A DNA stretch of 64,000 nucleotides from Arachis hypogaea (GCF_003086295.3 NC_092051.1:9230810-9294809); one strand, 5' to 3'. Counted from the stretch's first letter, positions 12,041-24,387 are shown. Notes: generated from the letters alone by a model not told the origin. A program made the numbers and translations.

Positions 12041-12243
12041 AACTTTTATGTACATTTAATTTAAGAGACATTCTACTATATATATTAAAGTTGTACAGAG
12101 AGAATATAAATTCTTTTTATAGTTATTTTTTATTATTTTATTATTGTTTAAAATGTGAATCCTAATTTTTTCAATCTCTCTTTCATCCTATAAAAAAAAT
12201 CTATAAATTTACATCTTTACCATATAATTTATCTTAATTTAAT

Positions 12244-12811
12244 GAGAGTCACTCAGATAAAGTCGTCTAAAACGTCTTTTTTTAAAGATGTTTTTCAGTA
12301 ATTAAAATTTAACATATATAATCGATTAAATCATGTTATTTTTGTCAAAATTAGGCTAGACAAATTGATTTAACCAAAAAATAGTGAATCAAATCTTGAA
12401 CTGGTCTAAATTAATATTATTTTTTATAAAAAATAACTACAATACCCTTATTATAGAGAATGATTAAAATACTGTTATGTTATATATATATATATATTAG
12501 TTTTAAAAATTCTAAATCCTAATCCTACGATAGAAATAAATGGTTAAAATTTAGGATTCTCAAAATTAATATATAATAGAAGTATTTTAGTTATTTTCTA
12601 TAATAGGGTATTGTAATCATCATTTTCTATAAAAAATAATATTAATTTAGACAAGTTCAAGATTTGATTTACCATTTTTCGATCAGATCAATTTGTCTAT
12701 CCTAATTTTGATAAAAATAACACGATTTAATCGATTATATGTATTAAATTTTAATTATTAAAAAATATCTTTATAAAAAGATATTTTCAACGTATTTATC
12801 TAAACGGCTCC
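12244..12811. mobile_element. 568-bp palindromic TIR element with 10-bp duplication
   Basis: The arms gagtcactcagataaagtcg and gagccgtttagataaatacg (the latter on the opposite strand) pair along most of the element. The central part around 12480-12500 is a TA repeat. TTAATTTAAT flanks it perfectly at 12234-12243 and 12812-12821. A 9-11 bp duplication points to Mutator-like transposition. No ORF is present. Confidence 0.72.
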
Positions 12812-13475
12812 TTAATTTAATTACTTGGTTTGTTGCTTTCTGAATATTTTATATGCTTTTAAGCAAAATGACGTGTGGACCTGTGGCTTCATCTGTGGAA
12901 ATGCTCAAGAATTTTTATTCTCTTTTTTTCCAAAATTGAAATGACATACAAAGTTACAAACTCAATTTTGTAAAAGAAAGTGGCTTTTCCGAACTTCCTA
13001 AAGCCAACCGACCTGTCCTTTCTTCTATTCGGATTTAACCCTAGAACTAACTCATATTGATCACTGCTTAATGTTCTTTTAATCAGCCAAAATGTTCGGT
13101 CAATTCGACATCAATCATCCTCCTATATATAAATTAAAGATAAGATACTTACATAATTTTATTTGAATGGCGATTATATGAAAGTATTTTCATGAAAAAA
13201 TAATAATTAAAATTTATTACATAATTTGACACACTTTTAAAGTAAACAAACTCATTTTCTGGTAAAATAATAGATCCTTTTCTATTATCAATAATATTGA
13301 CCACTTTTATTTTATCAAAGCTTAGTTGATTTAAGAGATTTCTATTTTTAGTTAACATTATTAGTATTAAAAAAGGCGACAGTATTAGAAAAGTTTTAGC
13401 TCAAAATAAAGACCAATAATGCAAACTCAAATCAAACTAATTGAACTTAATTAAATATCATACTATGGATAGTTT

Positions 13476-13658
13476 TTTTTGGTTTCTCACGGTATCCCCC
13501 AACCCGATAAGTCAAGGACTAATCCGTCGCGGTACTGAGCTCCATTTAAGGGTTTGCCGCTGGCCAATGGATTGCTGCATGCACAAGGCGGGATTCGAAC
13601 CCCCGACACTTGCTTAAACGGACTAATGAGCTAACCACTAGACCAACCCAACTTGGTT
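13476..13658 (-). mobile_element. tRNA-derived SINE
   Basis: Read on the minus strand, the head shows an RNA polymerase III A box (tggtctagtggttag, plus 13632-13646) and B box (ggttcgaatcc, plus 13591-13601). A unique body follows, ending in a short A run (T run at 13476-13479 on plus). A perfect 16-bp duplication, ATACTATGGATAGTTT, flanks it at 13460-13475 and 13659-13674. This is diagnostic of target-primed insertion by a LINE machinery. Confidence 0.9.
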
Positions 13659-13866
13659 ATACTATGGATAGTTTGAAAGGGGAGAAAAAAGGGATAATAA
13701 TGGCCTACCCTATATATATCATCTGGTATATTAGGTTAAACAGTTTCATCACTACATAGTCTGGTCCACATGGCACAAGCCACACTTGAAACTTGAAAGG
13801 TTTCATGGCAGCCGCAAGGGTTCTTTTCAGGAAAACTTCATTGTCCCCCAACAACTCCAAACTTTT

Positions 13867-13930
13867 CCAATATCAAAAATAATATCATGGGTAAACCATA
13901 AACATCGCCGCAAATTATTTTTGATATTGG
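13867..13930. repeat. Hairpin with 17-bp perfect stem
   Basis: ccaatatcaaaaataat at 13867-13883 is repeated as its exact reverse complement at 13914-13930, with a 30-nt loop. The loop contains tgggtaaacca and no further function is evident. Confidence 0.8.
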
Positions 13931-14004
13931 GGTGGAAATAATGTTTTTAAGGATTATGGATGATAAAGGTATTATTTTTAAATGTGGAACTTTTTTATTT
14001 AAAA

Positions 14005-14205
14005 TATGAAAATCGGATTCTTCGATTTTTTTTTTTGAATAAAAATCGGACCATGCGATTTATTAAGAGCAAAAATCGGACTCTCCAATCTATAAATTTT
14101 TTTTTTTAAAATCACAACAAACAAATCGGATCCTTCGATTTGATATTAAAAAAATTTTAAAAATCTAACTTACAAAGTAATCGAATCCTGCAATTACTTA
14201 TTCCC
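14005..14205. repeat. Array of short aaatcgga...cgattt hairpin modules
   Basis: Five related short motifs of the form aaatcgga(n)6-8cgattt lie at intervals of about 30-50 bp: near 14010, 14045, 14075, 14124 and 14180. Each is a near-palindrome. The layout recalls the hairpin modules of the foldback element at 10328-12040, with a different core. A matching opposite arm was not found. Confidence 0.6.
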
Positions 14206-14239
14206 ATATCAAAATAAAATCACATATACCACCAACAGA

Positions 14240-16020
14240 ATTGAATTGCACACATTTATCTTTCATAATAAAAATTTTTAGCCAAATACTGCACTCGAAT
14301 TATCTTAGTGCTAATAAAAATATTATCGGAAATTATTATGAGAATTTTTTTTAAATAATTTAAAAATGTATAAAAAATATCAAACTATAATAATTAAAGG
14401 CATACTCTGTTAACAACAAAACATGATGTGACTTAATTTTTAATGTTAGAGTTTTATTTGTCATGTCAATATTTTTTGTTAATATCAAATATTTTAATTA
14501 GTTTATAGATGTGTATTTTTTCACGCTTTGAAACAATTCAAGAGTATTTTTATTAATAATAAAATTTGGAGACATTTTTATTAGTGATAAAATAATTCAA
14601 ATACATTTTTAATGATTTACTCAAATATAATCTACATTATTTCTAATAAATTATATTAGTTGTGTACTAAAAATTAATTATTAAATCTATCAGTTATATT
14701 AAGTATACATTAAAGATATAAACTATAAAAATATATTAAAATGACATATATTTATATTTAAATATATAATAATTAATTTGATAGTTAATTTTTTATATAA
14801 ACATGATAATTTTTTATTTCAGATATATCTGTTCTAATAAGTAATAAACTATGAAAAGTCTACGGTGTCTTCATGGATTTGACATGAACTTAAGTGGATT
14901 CTTTATTGAAGTGAATCAAATTCCATAATTAGATATAGATTCTTTGAATGGCATCTAATTATTCTTTGAATGGAATCTAAATTATGAAATCATTAAGAAC
15001 GTAATATATATTTATTTGATGGAATTAACTAATAGCAACAAACAGGAACAGATACTAACAAATTATAATTCAAATAACATAATCTCTCTATATTCATTTA
15101 AAAATTGTGAATTTGAATATCTTAAAACATTGGTCACTATAAAAAAATATATTTTAATATATTTAATACATTAAAAATATAAAAAATATTATTTTATAAT
15201 AAATAATATTAAAATATTTCATTTTATGGTATACTTAAACATTTAAAAAACAGAATAACAAAACTCATTATATATTGGATGGACCATGTTGTGGCTAGGC
15301 GTGTTCAACCTTCCTGCTAATGTGTCATAGCATTGAAAAATGTCCACGAATACTTAGAAACTCATACATAACCATATTATTATTTTAAAAGATTTGTCAA
15401 ATGGTTTAAAAACTTTGTGTGTAGCAGATATTTTTTTTTTAATCTTTTTTCTAGGCGTGATTTTGTTAATTACATACTTACATTCTTTTATGAGTAATTT
15501 TGTTTCTGATTTAATTTTTTGTGACCATTTTTTTGTTTTGACTACAAAAATGAGGGATTGAATTGAACCCACCATTTGGTTAAAAGACATAATAAAATAA
15601 TGGGTTTTGCTAAGGTTATTTTAATTAAAATTTTGATTTTTTTTTCCCGTTAAATAAACAATGGATATATTAAAAACTTAAAATGTTTAACTTTTCAATG
15701 CAAATTTTTTTATATTAACACCGTTAACAGGTTCCCCATTAGCTAATTCCTAAAATAATTGCTAAATTCTGTGTAATCTCATTAGACGTAGAATTTTTGG
15801 TCTTAAATTACACATTGGTTAAACACTTTGGCCCAATAGCGATCAACCAAAAAGAGCATGAAGGCCCAAATCCATACCATTCTGACTTCACACCAAAAAA
15901 AAAATCTGTAGAGACTAGAGACAAAAGAACACTAAATCCATGACCCAAAAAAAAAAATATTAAATAAAAAAATTAAATTAATTATTACTTTATTAGTGTC
16001 AGCTTCTCGTCCAAAGTGCG
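14240..16020. other. AT-rich intergenic stretch before XCT
   Basis: No gene is visible. There is a small direct duplication (attctttgaatgg...atcta, about 14937-14975) and AT-rich sequence that may include old element remnants. Confidence 0.5.
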
Positions 16021-16133
16021 AACCTTGCCGCCCCTCCACCTTCAGCGGCTGAACCACCGTCTTCAATTGCCGCCGGCAACATCCTTAATTTTCGGTCCAT
16101 CTGAGCTGAGAGAGGAATAGGAGAAAATTCAAG

Positions 16134-16147
16134 TTAGGGTTAGGGTT
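16134..16147 (+). promoter_or_regulatory. Telo-box-like motif in the XCT leader
   Basis: ttagggttagggtt lies about 40 bp upstream of the XCT start codon. Short telomere-type motifs near transcription starts are known in plant growth-related and housekeeping genes. It is far too short to be an interstitial telomere. Confidence 0.5.
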
Positions 16148-16184
16148 GTTGGTTGGAGATTGCGGTTGCTTGGAAGGGAAGAAG

Positions 16185-19100
16185 ATGTCGGGCATGGGAG
16201 ACGGTTACGTCGGCACCGCTCAAGACGCGGTGAGGATCCGACGGCTTGAGAAGCAGAGAGAGGCTGAGCGCCGTAAAATCCAAGAGCTCAAAACCAAGTC
16301 TGCCTCCGCCAAGGGCCAGCCTGGTCTCCTTCAATTCGGCTCTAGCACTTCTGAGGTAATTGTTCATTTTCAATGTTCAATTCAATTTCCCCTTTGATTC
16401 TTCGTGTTGGTTTGAATTTGACTAATCTATCCTTGGTTCTAATGAATGATTGTTTCAGATTCTAGAGACTGCTTTTAAGAAGGAAACTGTTGGTCTTGTC
16501 ACCAGAGAGCAGTATGTAGAGAAGGTAATTTCTTATTTATCAATACTGTTAATGTTAATGTTGATGTTAATGGTTAACTTGTTCTACTATGTTCTTGTGA
16601 TTTGTTGTGTCTTATGGAATGAAATGGCCTGTTCTTTTGAGTAGAGGGTTAATATTCAGAGCAAGATTGAGGAAGAAGAGAAGGAGAAACTTCAGAAGCA
16701 ACAGCAAGAGTAGGTTTTTTTTTTTGTTTTGCACTTGTTCATCCAGCTTTTGGTTTGTGTGTTGTCAATCATTATAGTTTTGTTTTCTCTTTTGAAACAG
16801 GGAGGAGGAGCTTCAGTTGGAGAAGCGCAAGAAGAGGAAGATAAAGGGAAATTCTCGATTGTCGTTTGCAGAGGATATTGACAATGATGCTGAAGAGGAG
16901 GAACCAGAAGATAGTAAGAGGATTTTTCAACAACTTGTGATTTGTTTCAAATTGTTGTTCTTGTTCATTTATCAATACAATAACAATAATACTGTTAAAA
17001 TAGTCATATGGAGTCTTTAATGATGTTGCTGTAATTTTTTTCTCAGAAAAAAAAGATATCATCAAAGAAAAAGACTTCACAATATTATTGATGATTTATC
17101 GCAATATTTTTTGGTTTGGGGGGGGGGGGGGGGAGTATATCAATAGTTGAAGATGATTCCTTGTTTTATACATTTTCTACTGTTCTTTAAAGTTCATTTT
17201 GAAGACCAATTTTTTAGACCTCCACCAATTGTTCTTGTTCTTTTAGCTAGTTTCCAATCTTCAAATGTATATATGTCATTGTTCTAAAATAACTTCGTTC
17301 TGTGTCAGCAGAGAATCTGGAGAGACTAAGACGCGGTAAACTTGGAAAAGACCCTACTGTTGAAACCAGCTTTCTACCCGACAGGTGTGGCATCTCTCTT
17401 CCCTCCTTTTCTCTTATTGTTTCATGCTTTCATCCTTTCTTTATTGTTTATTTCCCTAACATCCGGGCATTGGAGTGATGAGGGTGGCTGTTTAGTGAGC
17501 GAGAGGCTGAGGAACAAGCTGAGCGTGAAAGACTGCGCAAACAGTGGCTCCGTGAGCAGGAGCAAATTCGAAGTAAGCCTGCACTTATATATACACATAA
17601 TTTTTATTTCAACTTTAAGAAAAAGGGTGAAGGGACAAAATATAGCTTGTTTTAACCAAAATAAATAGATAAATAAAAAGTATAGTTTATTTATGGAAGA
17701 AGTGTATATTCAGATTCACTCAATTGCTTCTTCAGCCTAGCTTAGTTGAAAGTGATGCATAAAATACTTAAACTGTATAAAAGTCCCTGTGTACTGTGTA
17801 GTTGATTTTGTTAGAAGAGTGGAATAGGAAGCATAGATGGTCATATCTACATCCACTTGTGTGAACAACATACCAGATGTTTGAACATGTTGAGTTCATG
17901 TGTTAAATATACACAGATATAACTATAGTTACAAGATATTAGATAAGTTACCCCAAACTTTTTATGCATTTAATTTTGATACATTGTCAGTGTAAAGTAA
18001 TCTTACACATGCATCCAATTATGTAACGCCACATCAGTAAAAATAACTACCTTTCACATTGACCTCGTGAATGGTCATCCAAAAGAACGGATGTGATTGT
18101 ACGACTGTGTAACTGTAAAACGCTTTACACTGTCAGTGCATCAAAATTAAACTCTTTTTTATATTACTATAGCTACAAGATATTCTTAGCCTATTGCCAA
18201 CCAAAAATTTCCTTTGTTTTTAGATGAGCCTCTTGAAATTACATACAGTTATTGGGATGGAACTGGCCACAGGCGTGTAATCCAGGTAAGTATATGCTGT
18301 CAGCTTCATACTTGTTTTTCTAGTTCATTGATTGTGATTTATTGTATTGTTAGGATGCATCTTGTGATCTTGGGTTCTCAATGATTTTATAATATTATTC
18401 AGGTACGCAAGGGTGATAGCATCGGAGAGTTTCTTCGAGCAGTCCAACAGCAACTGGCTCCTGAATTCCGAGAGATTCGAACAACCTCAGTTGAAAATTT
18501 GCTATATGTGAAAGAAGACCTTATCATTCCTCATGTATGAAGATGTAGTTTAGTTATGATTTTATAAAGACTGCATACAAGGATTGGTATCAACTTAATT
18601 AATTTGCATGTTCTGATGTTTATTGCAGCAACACAGCTTCTACGAGCTAATCGTGAACAAAGCCAGAGGAAAGAGCGGACCAGTATGTTTCATTTGTTCT
18701 CTTACTTTAGTTGATTTAGGATTTATTCTCTCAGAAGATGCATCATTGAGTTCATTCTGACAAGGCTAATAATGTCTTTCATTTTCTTGTACGAGTTTAT
18801 TCTTACTTTATATATACAATAGATAATTTATTGTAGCTGATCATCTATTCTTAACTGAACCTTCATCGTTTCAATTAGAACTTTTTTTGGTCTTCTGTCT
18901 GGTATTCTGCACTTGAAAGTTTCCCTCATTATATTTTAATAATATAATAGTGTTCAATATTCACATTACTTGATGCTTTTCTATATATACAGCTTTTCCA
19001 TTTTGATGTGCATGAGGATGTCCGAACAATTGCTGATGCCACTATAGAGAAGGATGAGGTACATATTTTACCTGCTCATTTCTACCACTACTGTGAAATT

Positions 19101-19303
19101 TAAGTTTCTAAGATGGTTAAAGGCTTAAGCTTGATATATCATGTTTTTCCTTTGCTGGTTCTAGTAAACTTGACATGTAGTTTCTGGGTCATTAACACTG
19201 TATTTTTATTTTCTTTAAAACAGTCCCATGCTGGGAAGGTTGTAGAAAGACACTGGTATGAAAAGAACAAACATATATTTCCTGCTTCAAGATGGGAGGT
19301 ACA

Positions 19304-19361
<58 letters not shown>

Positions 19362-19541
19362 CCCTTTTCTGCCTTTTTGGCTGAGCAGCTCTTAAATTTA
19401 ACCATGTCCATCCTTGACTCTTTTAAGATGTGTAGCAGCTTCTTGCATAGCATCTAATTCTGAATGCCCTTTTCTCGTTTACTATTGCAGATATATGATC
19501 CAACAAAGAAATGGGAACGTTATACCATCCATGGAGATTGA
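16185..19541 (+). CDS. XCT: XAP5 CIRCADIAN TIMEKEEPER (XAP5/FAM50 family nuclear protein)
   Basis: Twelve coding exons join in frame into a 335-aa protein: 16185-16355, 16459-16524, 16645-16709, 16801-16913, 17309-17384, 17496-17572, 18224-18285, 18403-18534, 18629-18682, 18993-19058, 19224-19298, 19491-19541. All introns are GT-AG. The N-terminal half is charged and coiled-coil-like ([20 protein letters not shown], then a [10 protein letters not shown] nuclear-signal-like run near residue 105). The C-terminal half is the conserved XAP5 domain ([53 protein letters not shown] at the end). In Arabidopsis, XCT is a nuclear protein linked to circadian period, light responses, small-RNA production and splicing. 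Length matches the Arabidopsis protein (about 337 aa). The gene converges with the kinase gene downstream. Confidence 0.95.
17118..17133 (+). repeat. Poly(G) run of 16 in XCT intron 4
   Basis: A pure G homopolymer in an AT-rich intron, about 175 bp upstream of the next acceptor. It may also be a site of sequencing or assembly error. Confidence 0.9.
17969..18151. mobile_element. MITE in XCT intron 6
   Basis: tttaattttgatacattgtc starts the element, and its inverted copy ends it (gacagtgcatcaaaattaaa type on plus). The TIRs are about 29 bp with few mismatches, and the whole is about 183 bp. No coding capacity. It lies in the longest XCT intron and does not touch the splice sites. Confidence 0.75.
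19305..19359. repeat. Compound (TC)n(AC)n microsatellite in XCT intron 11
   Basis: About 11 TC units are followed by about 16 AC units. The array begins only a few bases after the exon 11 donor (gtacaa at 19299). Confidence 0.95.
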
Positions 19542-20766
19542 TTTGTCACTGCCACATAACTTACCTCTGCATTTTCTGCTTCAGACAACATTAGTTAATT
19601 ATACTTTGCAATTTCAGCATTGGAAATGACTGATTTTTGTACCTGTAGTGTAATTCATTGTAATTTAGCCTACTCGGAAAATTGGACATGTTTTGTTATA
19701 GTGGACCATCGTTGGTTTGCCTTATGAAATTTTCACTCCTGCAACTTCTGTTTGCCTATTCATACTTTTCTGTTATGGTATTAAGATTGGGATTAGTATT
19801 TTGGACGGCCTCAGGTAAAGTGGTGTTGAAGTAGTCCATGCTGTTGCACTTTTATAAGTAAACTATAAGGATTAAGTTAAACTTTGTCACTGGAACTACA
19901 ATAAAAAGGTATGGGACAAAATGGGTTGATGGCTTAGTTTTGGGTTCTTGCTTCATTTAGGTTACAAGAAATCAAGTAAGCTTTGAAGGCAGTTTATTTA
20001 TTTATTTATATTTTGGTTTACGATTATGAAGTTTACCTGTCAAAGATTGTTAAAGCAACTCTGCCAAAAAGATTTCTCATTTCCAAACCATAACCACAAA
20101 CAAGCATGCTGTTAAAAGAGATTGTCTATTCTAACGGCTGATGCCATTTTTGAAATTGTTTTAAGTTAATCAGCGCAGATTTTCTTCGTTTTTCCTGCTA
20201 ACAGTGATTGGCTTGGCATTGATGCTGTTCAGTCAATTATCCATGGTAACTTTAATCTCTTTAAGTGCTCCTTTTTATTGTCCTTATTTGACGTCGAAAT
20301 GAGACTAGTATTATTTCAGTAAGATAAGTACTAATCAAACGGAGAAGTCAAAAGGCACACATTGATTAATTTCAATTTTTCTAATGTACATCTAATACCA
20401 ATACAAAATGTTGGAGTTCCCTGCCACCCCTCTCTATCTAGCTTTAACAAAATAGTAACTGATGAAGCTGCCGCATTAGATATTTAGATTCTAGCAGATG
20501 TGTGCAACATGCATGTACATAGTCTCTCTAGCTTTTAGCTTTCCTCATGATGTGTTCCCTTATACTGCACTATACATAGAATGAAGGTGATTAAGTAATA
20601 AACAAAATAGGTGTGAGTTAGCACTTAGCTCTAAAAAATAAGGGTGAAAATTTCAAGGGTTTCTCATTTCTGGCATGGTTATAACACACTCCCACTTTGC
20701 ACCAGATTGGTAATGAACTAATGATGCCATATCTGGATAAGATACATGGAGAATCATGTATACCTT
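19542..20766. other. Convergent 3' regions of XCT and the kinase gene
   Basis: This stretch holds the 3' untranslated region of XCT (probably to about 19.85 kb) and the 3' end of the minus-strand kinase gene. No other gene or repeat with clear ends was seen. Confidence 0.6.
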
Positions 20767-23700
20767 TCAGGAAGAGTCTTCAGTGAATATTCTAAGGATG
20801 AAGTCGCGAAAGCGCCTGGAGTATAATCTTGGATCAACAGCTGATATTGAGGTTGAATCATATTGAATGGACTTGTAGGCATGTTCAAGCTTCTTGCTGA
20901 TGTCATAGTCTTGAAGTATGTCTATGATCCCAAAATGTAATATTACATCATAGAACTCTCCAATGGGTTCCCCTACAAGTTGTAATTCACTACTACGTTT
21001 TCTCACTGTCCTTTCAACTCTTGCTGGCATATTCACACCTAATAAGGCACTGCACACACACAATCATACCAAGCTATTAGTCTTCATCTTGAGATGATAA
21101 ATTCTTGTGAATATGTATTAGAGAGCATATCAAGTGAGAGGAGAGGATGGTTTATTATGAGAGGGAGAGACAATAAATTTGTGCTACAAAACCATATATA
21201 AATGGATCATACATTATATTTCCAAGCAAAATGCTTAGAAAAAGATGGTACCAGTTAGGAGGATGGTCAGAGTATCTTAATTACTATTCATTAGTCTAAT
21301 ATTATTTTTTAGTAGTATAGTGTTGAGCACACATTCAATTTGTATAAATCAAGTTAAAAGTGTCACAAAAAAAAAAAAAAAGAGTTGAAGTACTTTACCC
21401 AGGAGGATCCGGATCATTTTTGGCTTTTCCTGAAGTGAATGAGATTTTTAAAGAACACAAACACAAGAAACATTAAACACAATTTTTTATTGTATCAATT
21501 AATCCAAATTGACAGTTATTTTGAAATGGAGATAGTGCTGAAATAAGAAATTTACCAATAAGATTCTCAGATCCACAAGGAACAAGTTCCCCCTCTGGTG
21601 ATATATGTCTGAAATGAATACCTACTAACAAACTATAGTCCATAATTCCCTCCTGTTCTAGAAGCTCACAATCTCTATCAATTTGACTGGATAACAAGTA
21701 TATGTAGATATGATCAGCTTACAGTGAAGAAACAAATTAAAACTGCAAAATGTATTTGGAGTTTGCTATTGTTCCACTTAACAGGCTAGCTTTCCAAGGC
21801 AAAATGATAAATTGAGTGCTGAAATCCTTAATCACCTGCAGAATTCTTCAAATCGAGACGATTGCAGCCGGAATATAAAGTTTAGATCAAGATCCTTAAG
21901 GATAGTTGTTTCACTGATCTCAGTCTCAGGCTTATCGGTTGTCCGACCAAGCGAAGATCCCTTAAGATCATAGCGTCTATGGGTGTTATATTTAGAACGG
22001 AAAAGGTTTCCCATTATGATAAATCGAACCTGGAAAATCAAACATGGTATTATTATGTTCAAATTCTAAAGATTATATCTCATATTTCATAGTTCTTTTA
22101 AACTTGAGAGTTCTGTTATCCTATTAGAATGTGCACTAGTTAATGTCAACCACTCTGAAGCTTTGATCAACTTAATAAGTGAAAGAAATAAAGAATGAGG
22201 CCTCATTTTTTGGATAAGTTTCTGTTATGCTGACACTCACTATAGGAAATGTACCTTCCTTTGGATATGTCCAGTTAATTTGACACAATGCAAACCATAA
22301 TACTTTGTCACCATTGTACTTTGATAGGTTCGAAAATGAGTGTAGTAGGCAGGAAGCATTCTCAAGAGAGCCTGCAAAGAAATCCGGCATAACAATATCA
22401 GATAACATCATGCTTTCTTGGCATGTTTTATAAGAAATTAATTGCAAGTGTACCATGACAAGATTGAACTCACTTTTACTTCAGCTTTCTTCATTGTCTT
22501 AATCATGTAGCGGTCGTCATTCGTCAAGTAAAAGAAGCTTCCACTTTTTCCAGGGGAGCAAAGTTCGCGAAGAGCTTCATTTCCACATATGGATAACATA
22601 TAATCAGCTGGATCCACCTTGAATAGCTTCCTAAGAGCCCTGAGATTAGAGTGAAATGCACAAGTTAGTATAAATCAAGAGTCGCCTTCATTCCAAAATT
22701 ACACTTTTGTTGAAGAACTGTGCAATGTGGATAAATAACTTTGTGGCAACAAGAGATTAAGAGAGCTGACCTAAAAACTACTGGACAGTAATCCTTCCAC
22801 TTAAATTCGGCTGATGGATGCGGTGGCGTGTACTTGGATCCTTCAGGTGGAAATCTTGTCCACACTTTCTCCTTTGGATCAAAAGCTGAAGGCTTCAGAT
22901 CAAGTGATGCTGAGGGAGCAGGTCTTGCAACAGAGTGCCTATGAAATGACCCAAAAAAAACCAGGCAAGAGTTAAAACAAAGCAATCAAATAGCTCAAAG
23001 GCTAACATTCAATTCAATCTGATTGATGTACCTTATTCCTAGTTGTAAATTAAGCATAAGCTCATAATTTTTGTGGCCTTTGCATATAGTCTCTCCCTGT
23101 CTCTTTGCTTTCTTAGGAGCTTTGAGAGGTTTGAGGGGTCCAGTGCTTTCATCCTCTATCTGTATGTTCATCAATTCGTCATCCAAATCAGTGGCTGCCT
23201 TGGGAGGAGTTTTAGGAGGAGGAGGTATGGGGGCTTCACCATCCCCACCATCATGCCACCTATCACTTGACCTATCCGAGCCAAGACTGACCCTGCCATC
23301 GACGGACATCCTCCTAGGCTTACCACTCTCCCCTCCCTTTGAAGACCTCCAAATAGCAAGCTTCTTCTGTGATGGCAAAACCGGAACCTTCTCGCCGCGA
23401 CCAACTCTATAATAACTCAAAGCAGTGTACAATTCAGAGGGCTCCCAATGAGCATGACAATGGCCATCTTCCTCCTCATCCAAGGACTCTGATGGATGGT
23501 ATGTTCCATCCTGATCCCTACCATCCCTACTCCAATTGCCAGCATAGTAACATCCATCAGGCCACTTGAATGTTCCTGTCCCTTTTGGAACCCCATCTTC
23601 CCAATGCCCTTCAAACTTATTCCCATTATGAAAAACAAACACCCCTTTTCCACTAATAACCCCATTCTTCCATTCCCCAAAATAATGACTCTCATCCTTC

Positions 23701-24269
23701 CATTCATACCTCCCTTTCCCTTCTGTCACATCCTTCTTCCAATCCCCATCATACCAATCCCCATTCGAGAAGCTCTTGAATCCATGGCCTTGTTTTAAGT
23801 TCATCACCCATTGACCCTTGTAGGTGTCCCCATTGGCACTTGTATACACTCCTGTCCCATCCATAAAACCGTTCTTGAATTCGCCTTCGTAGGTAGCCCC
23901 AGAAGGCCAACTGAATGTTCCTCTTCCTGTTTTCTTTCCCTTGTACCAGTCTCCAACATACATGCACCCATCTAACCATAGGTACTTGCCAAACCCGTGT
24001 GGAAAACTCTCTGCCCATTCCCCTGTGTAGTAGTCTCCATTGGGGAGAAACTTCTCTTCATGGTAAACTTCCAATGGCTCAGAGCTCCCATTCTCTTCTG
24101 CAACACGATTACTACCATTGCTGTGGTGGTTTTCTTGATGATGATCTTCTTCTACGTGCCCAATTGTTATTGTCCCAAATATGCTGTTGGCACGCTTTTT
24201 CGCAACGGCGTGTGTTTTCTTCACCGTCGCCTCCCATGCCTTCAAGACACCACCTTCTTTGCCAATCAT
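20767..24269 (-). CDS. PIP5K: Phosphatidylinositol-4-phosphate 5-kinase with MORN repeats
   Basis: Eight coding exons on the minus strand (plus coordinates, 5' to 3': 23032-24269, 22771-22938, 22474-22639, 22255-22371, 21836-22029, 21556-21686, 21399-21429, 20767-21049) join in frame into 775 aa. Eight MORN repeats run from about residue 80 to 270 ([56 protein letters not shown]). A basic, Pro-rich linker follows, then the lipid kinase domain with [10 protein letters not shown] (about residue 584), [11 protein letters not shown] (about 643) and the metal-binding IIDILQDYD (about 723). The enzyme phosphorylates PI4P to PI(4,5)P2 at the plasma membrane. Length and MORN layout match plant subfamily B kinases such as Arabidopsis PIP5K4-6. 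Exon 7 is only 31 bp. One splice junction gives Ser where relatives have Arg ([10 protein letters not shown]). Confidence 0.95.
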
Positions 24270-24277
24270 GCTGATTT

Positions 24278-24289
24278 TCAGTCTTTCAT
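24278..24289 (-). promoter_or_regulatory. Upstream ORF 2 in the kinase leader (3 codons)
   Basis: An ATG followed by two sense codons and TGA ends 8 bp before the kinase start codon. Termination this close to the main ATG could reduce or delay initiation there. It matters only if this stretch is in the mature leader. Confidence 0.45.
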
Positions 24290-24366
24290 CGACACCCCAG
24301 ATGAAGAAAATGAATCAACACAACAATATTAATATTCTGCTTCAAACACAAGAAACAATCTTATTG

Positions 24367-24387
24367 TTATTGCAGCAGCAGCAGCAT
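24367..24387 (-). promoter_or_regulatory. Upstream ORF 1 in the kinase leader (6 codons)
   Basis: A short reading frame, Met-Leu-Leu-Leu-Leu-Gln-stop, lies about 98 bp upstream of the kinase start codon. It is made by a (CTG)n run. No transcript evidence is available from sequence alone. Confidence 0.4.

Noticed and set aside
13586..13658. A tRNA gene on the minus strand
   Set aside because: A and B boxes are present, but the anticodon and acceptor stems do not close. A 16-bp duplication plus poly(A) end shows a SINE.
16134..16147. Interstitial telomere repeat
   Set aside because: Only two units are present, close to the XCT start codon. It is better seen as a telo-box in the leader.
19113..19457. 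114-codon ORF with Thr-His repeats
   Set aside because: It reads through XCT exon 11 into the (TC)n(AC)n microsatellite of the intron. Not a separate gene.
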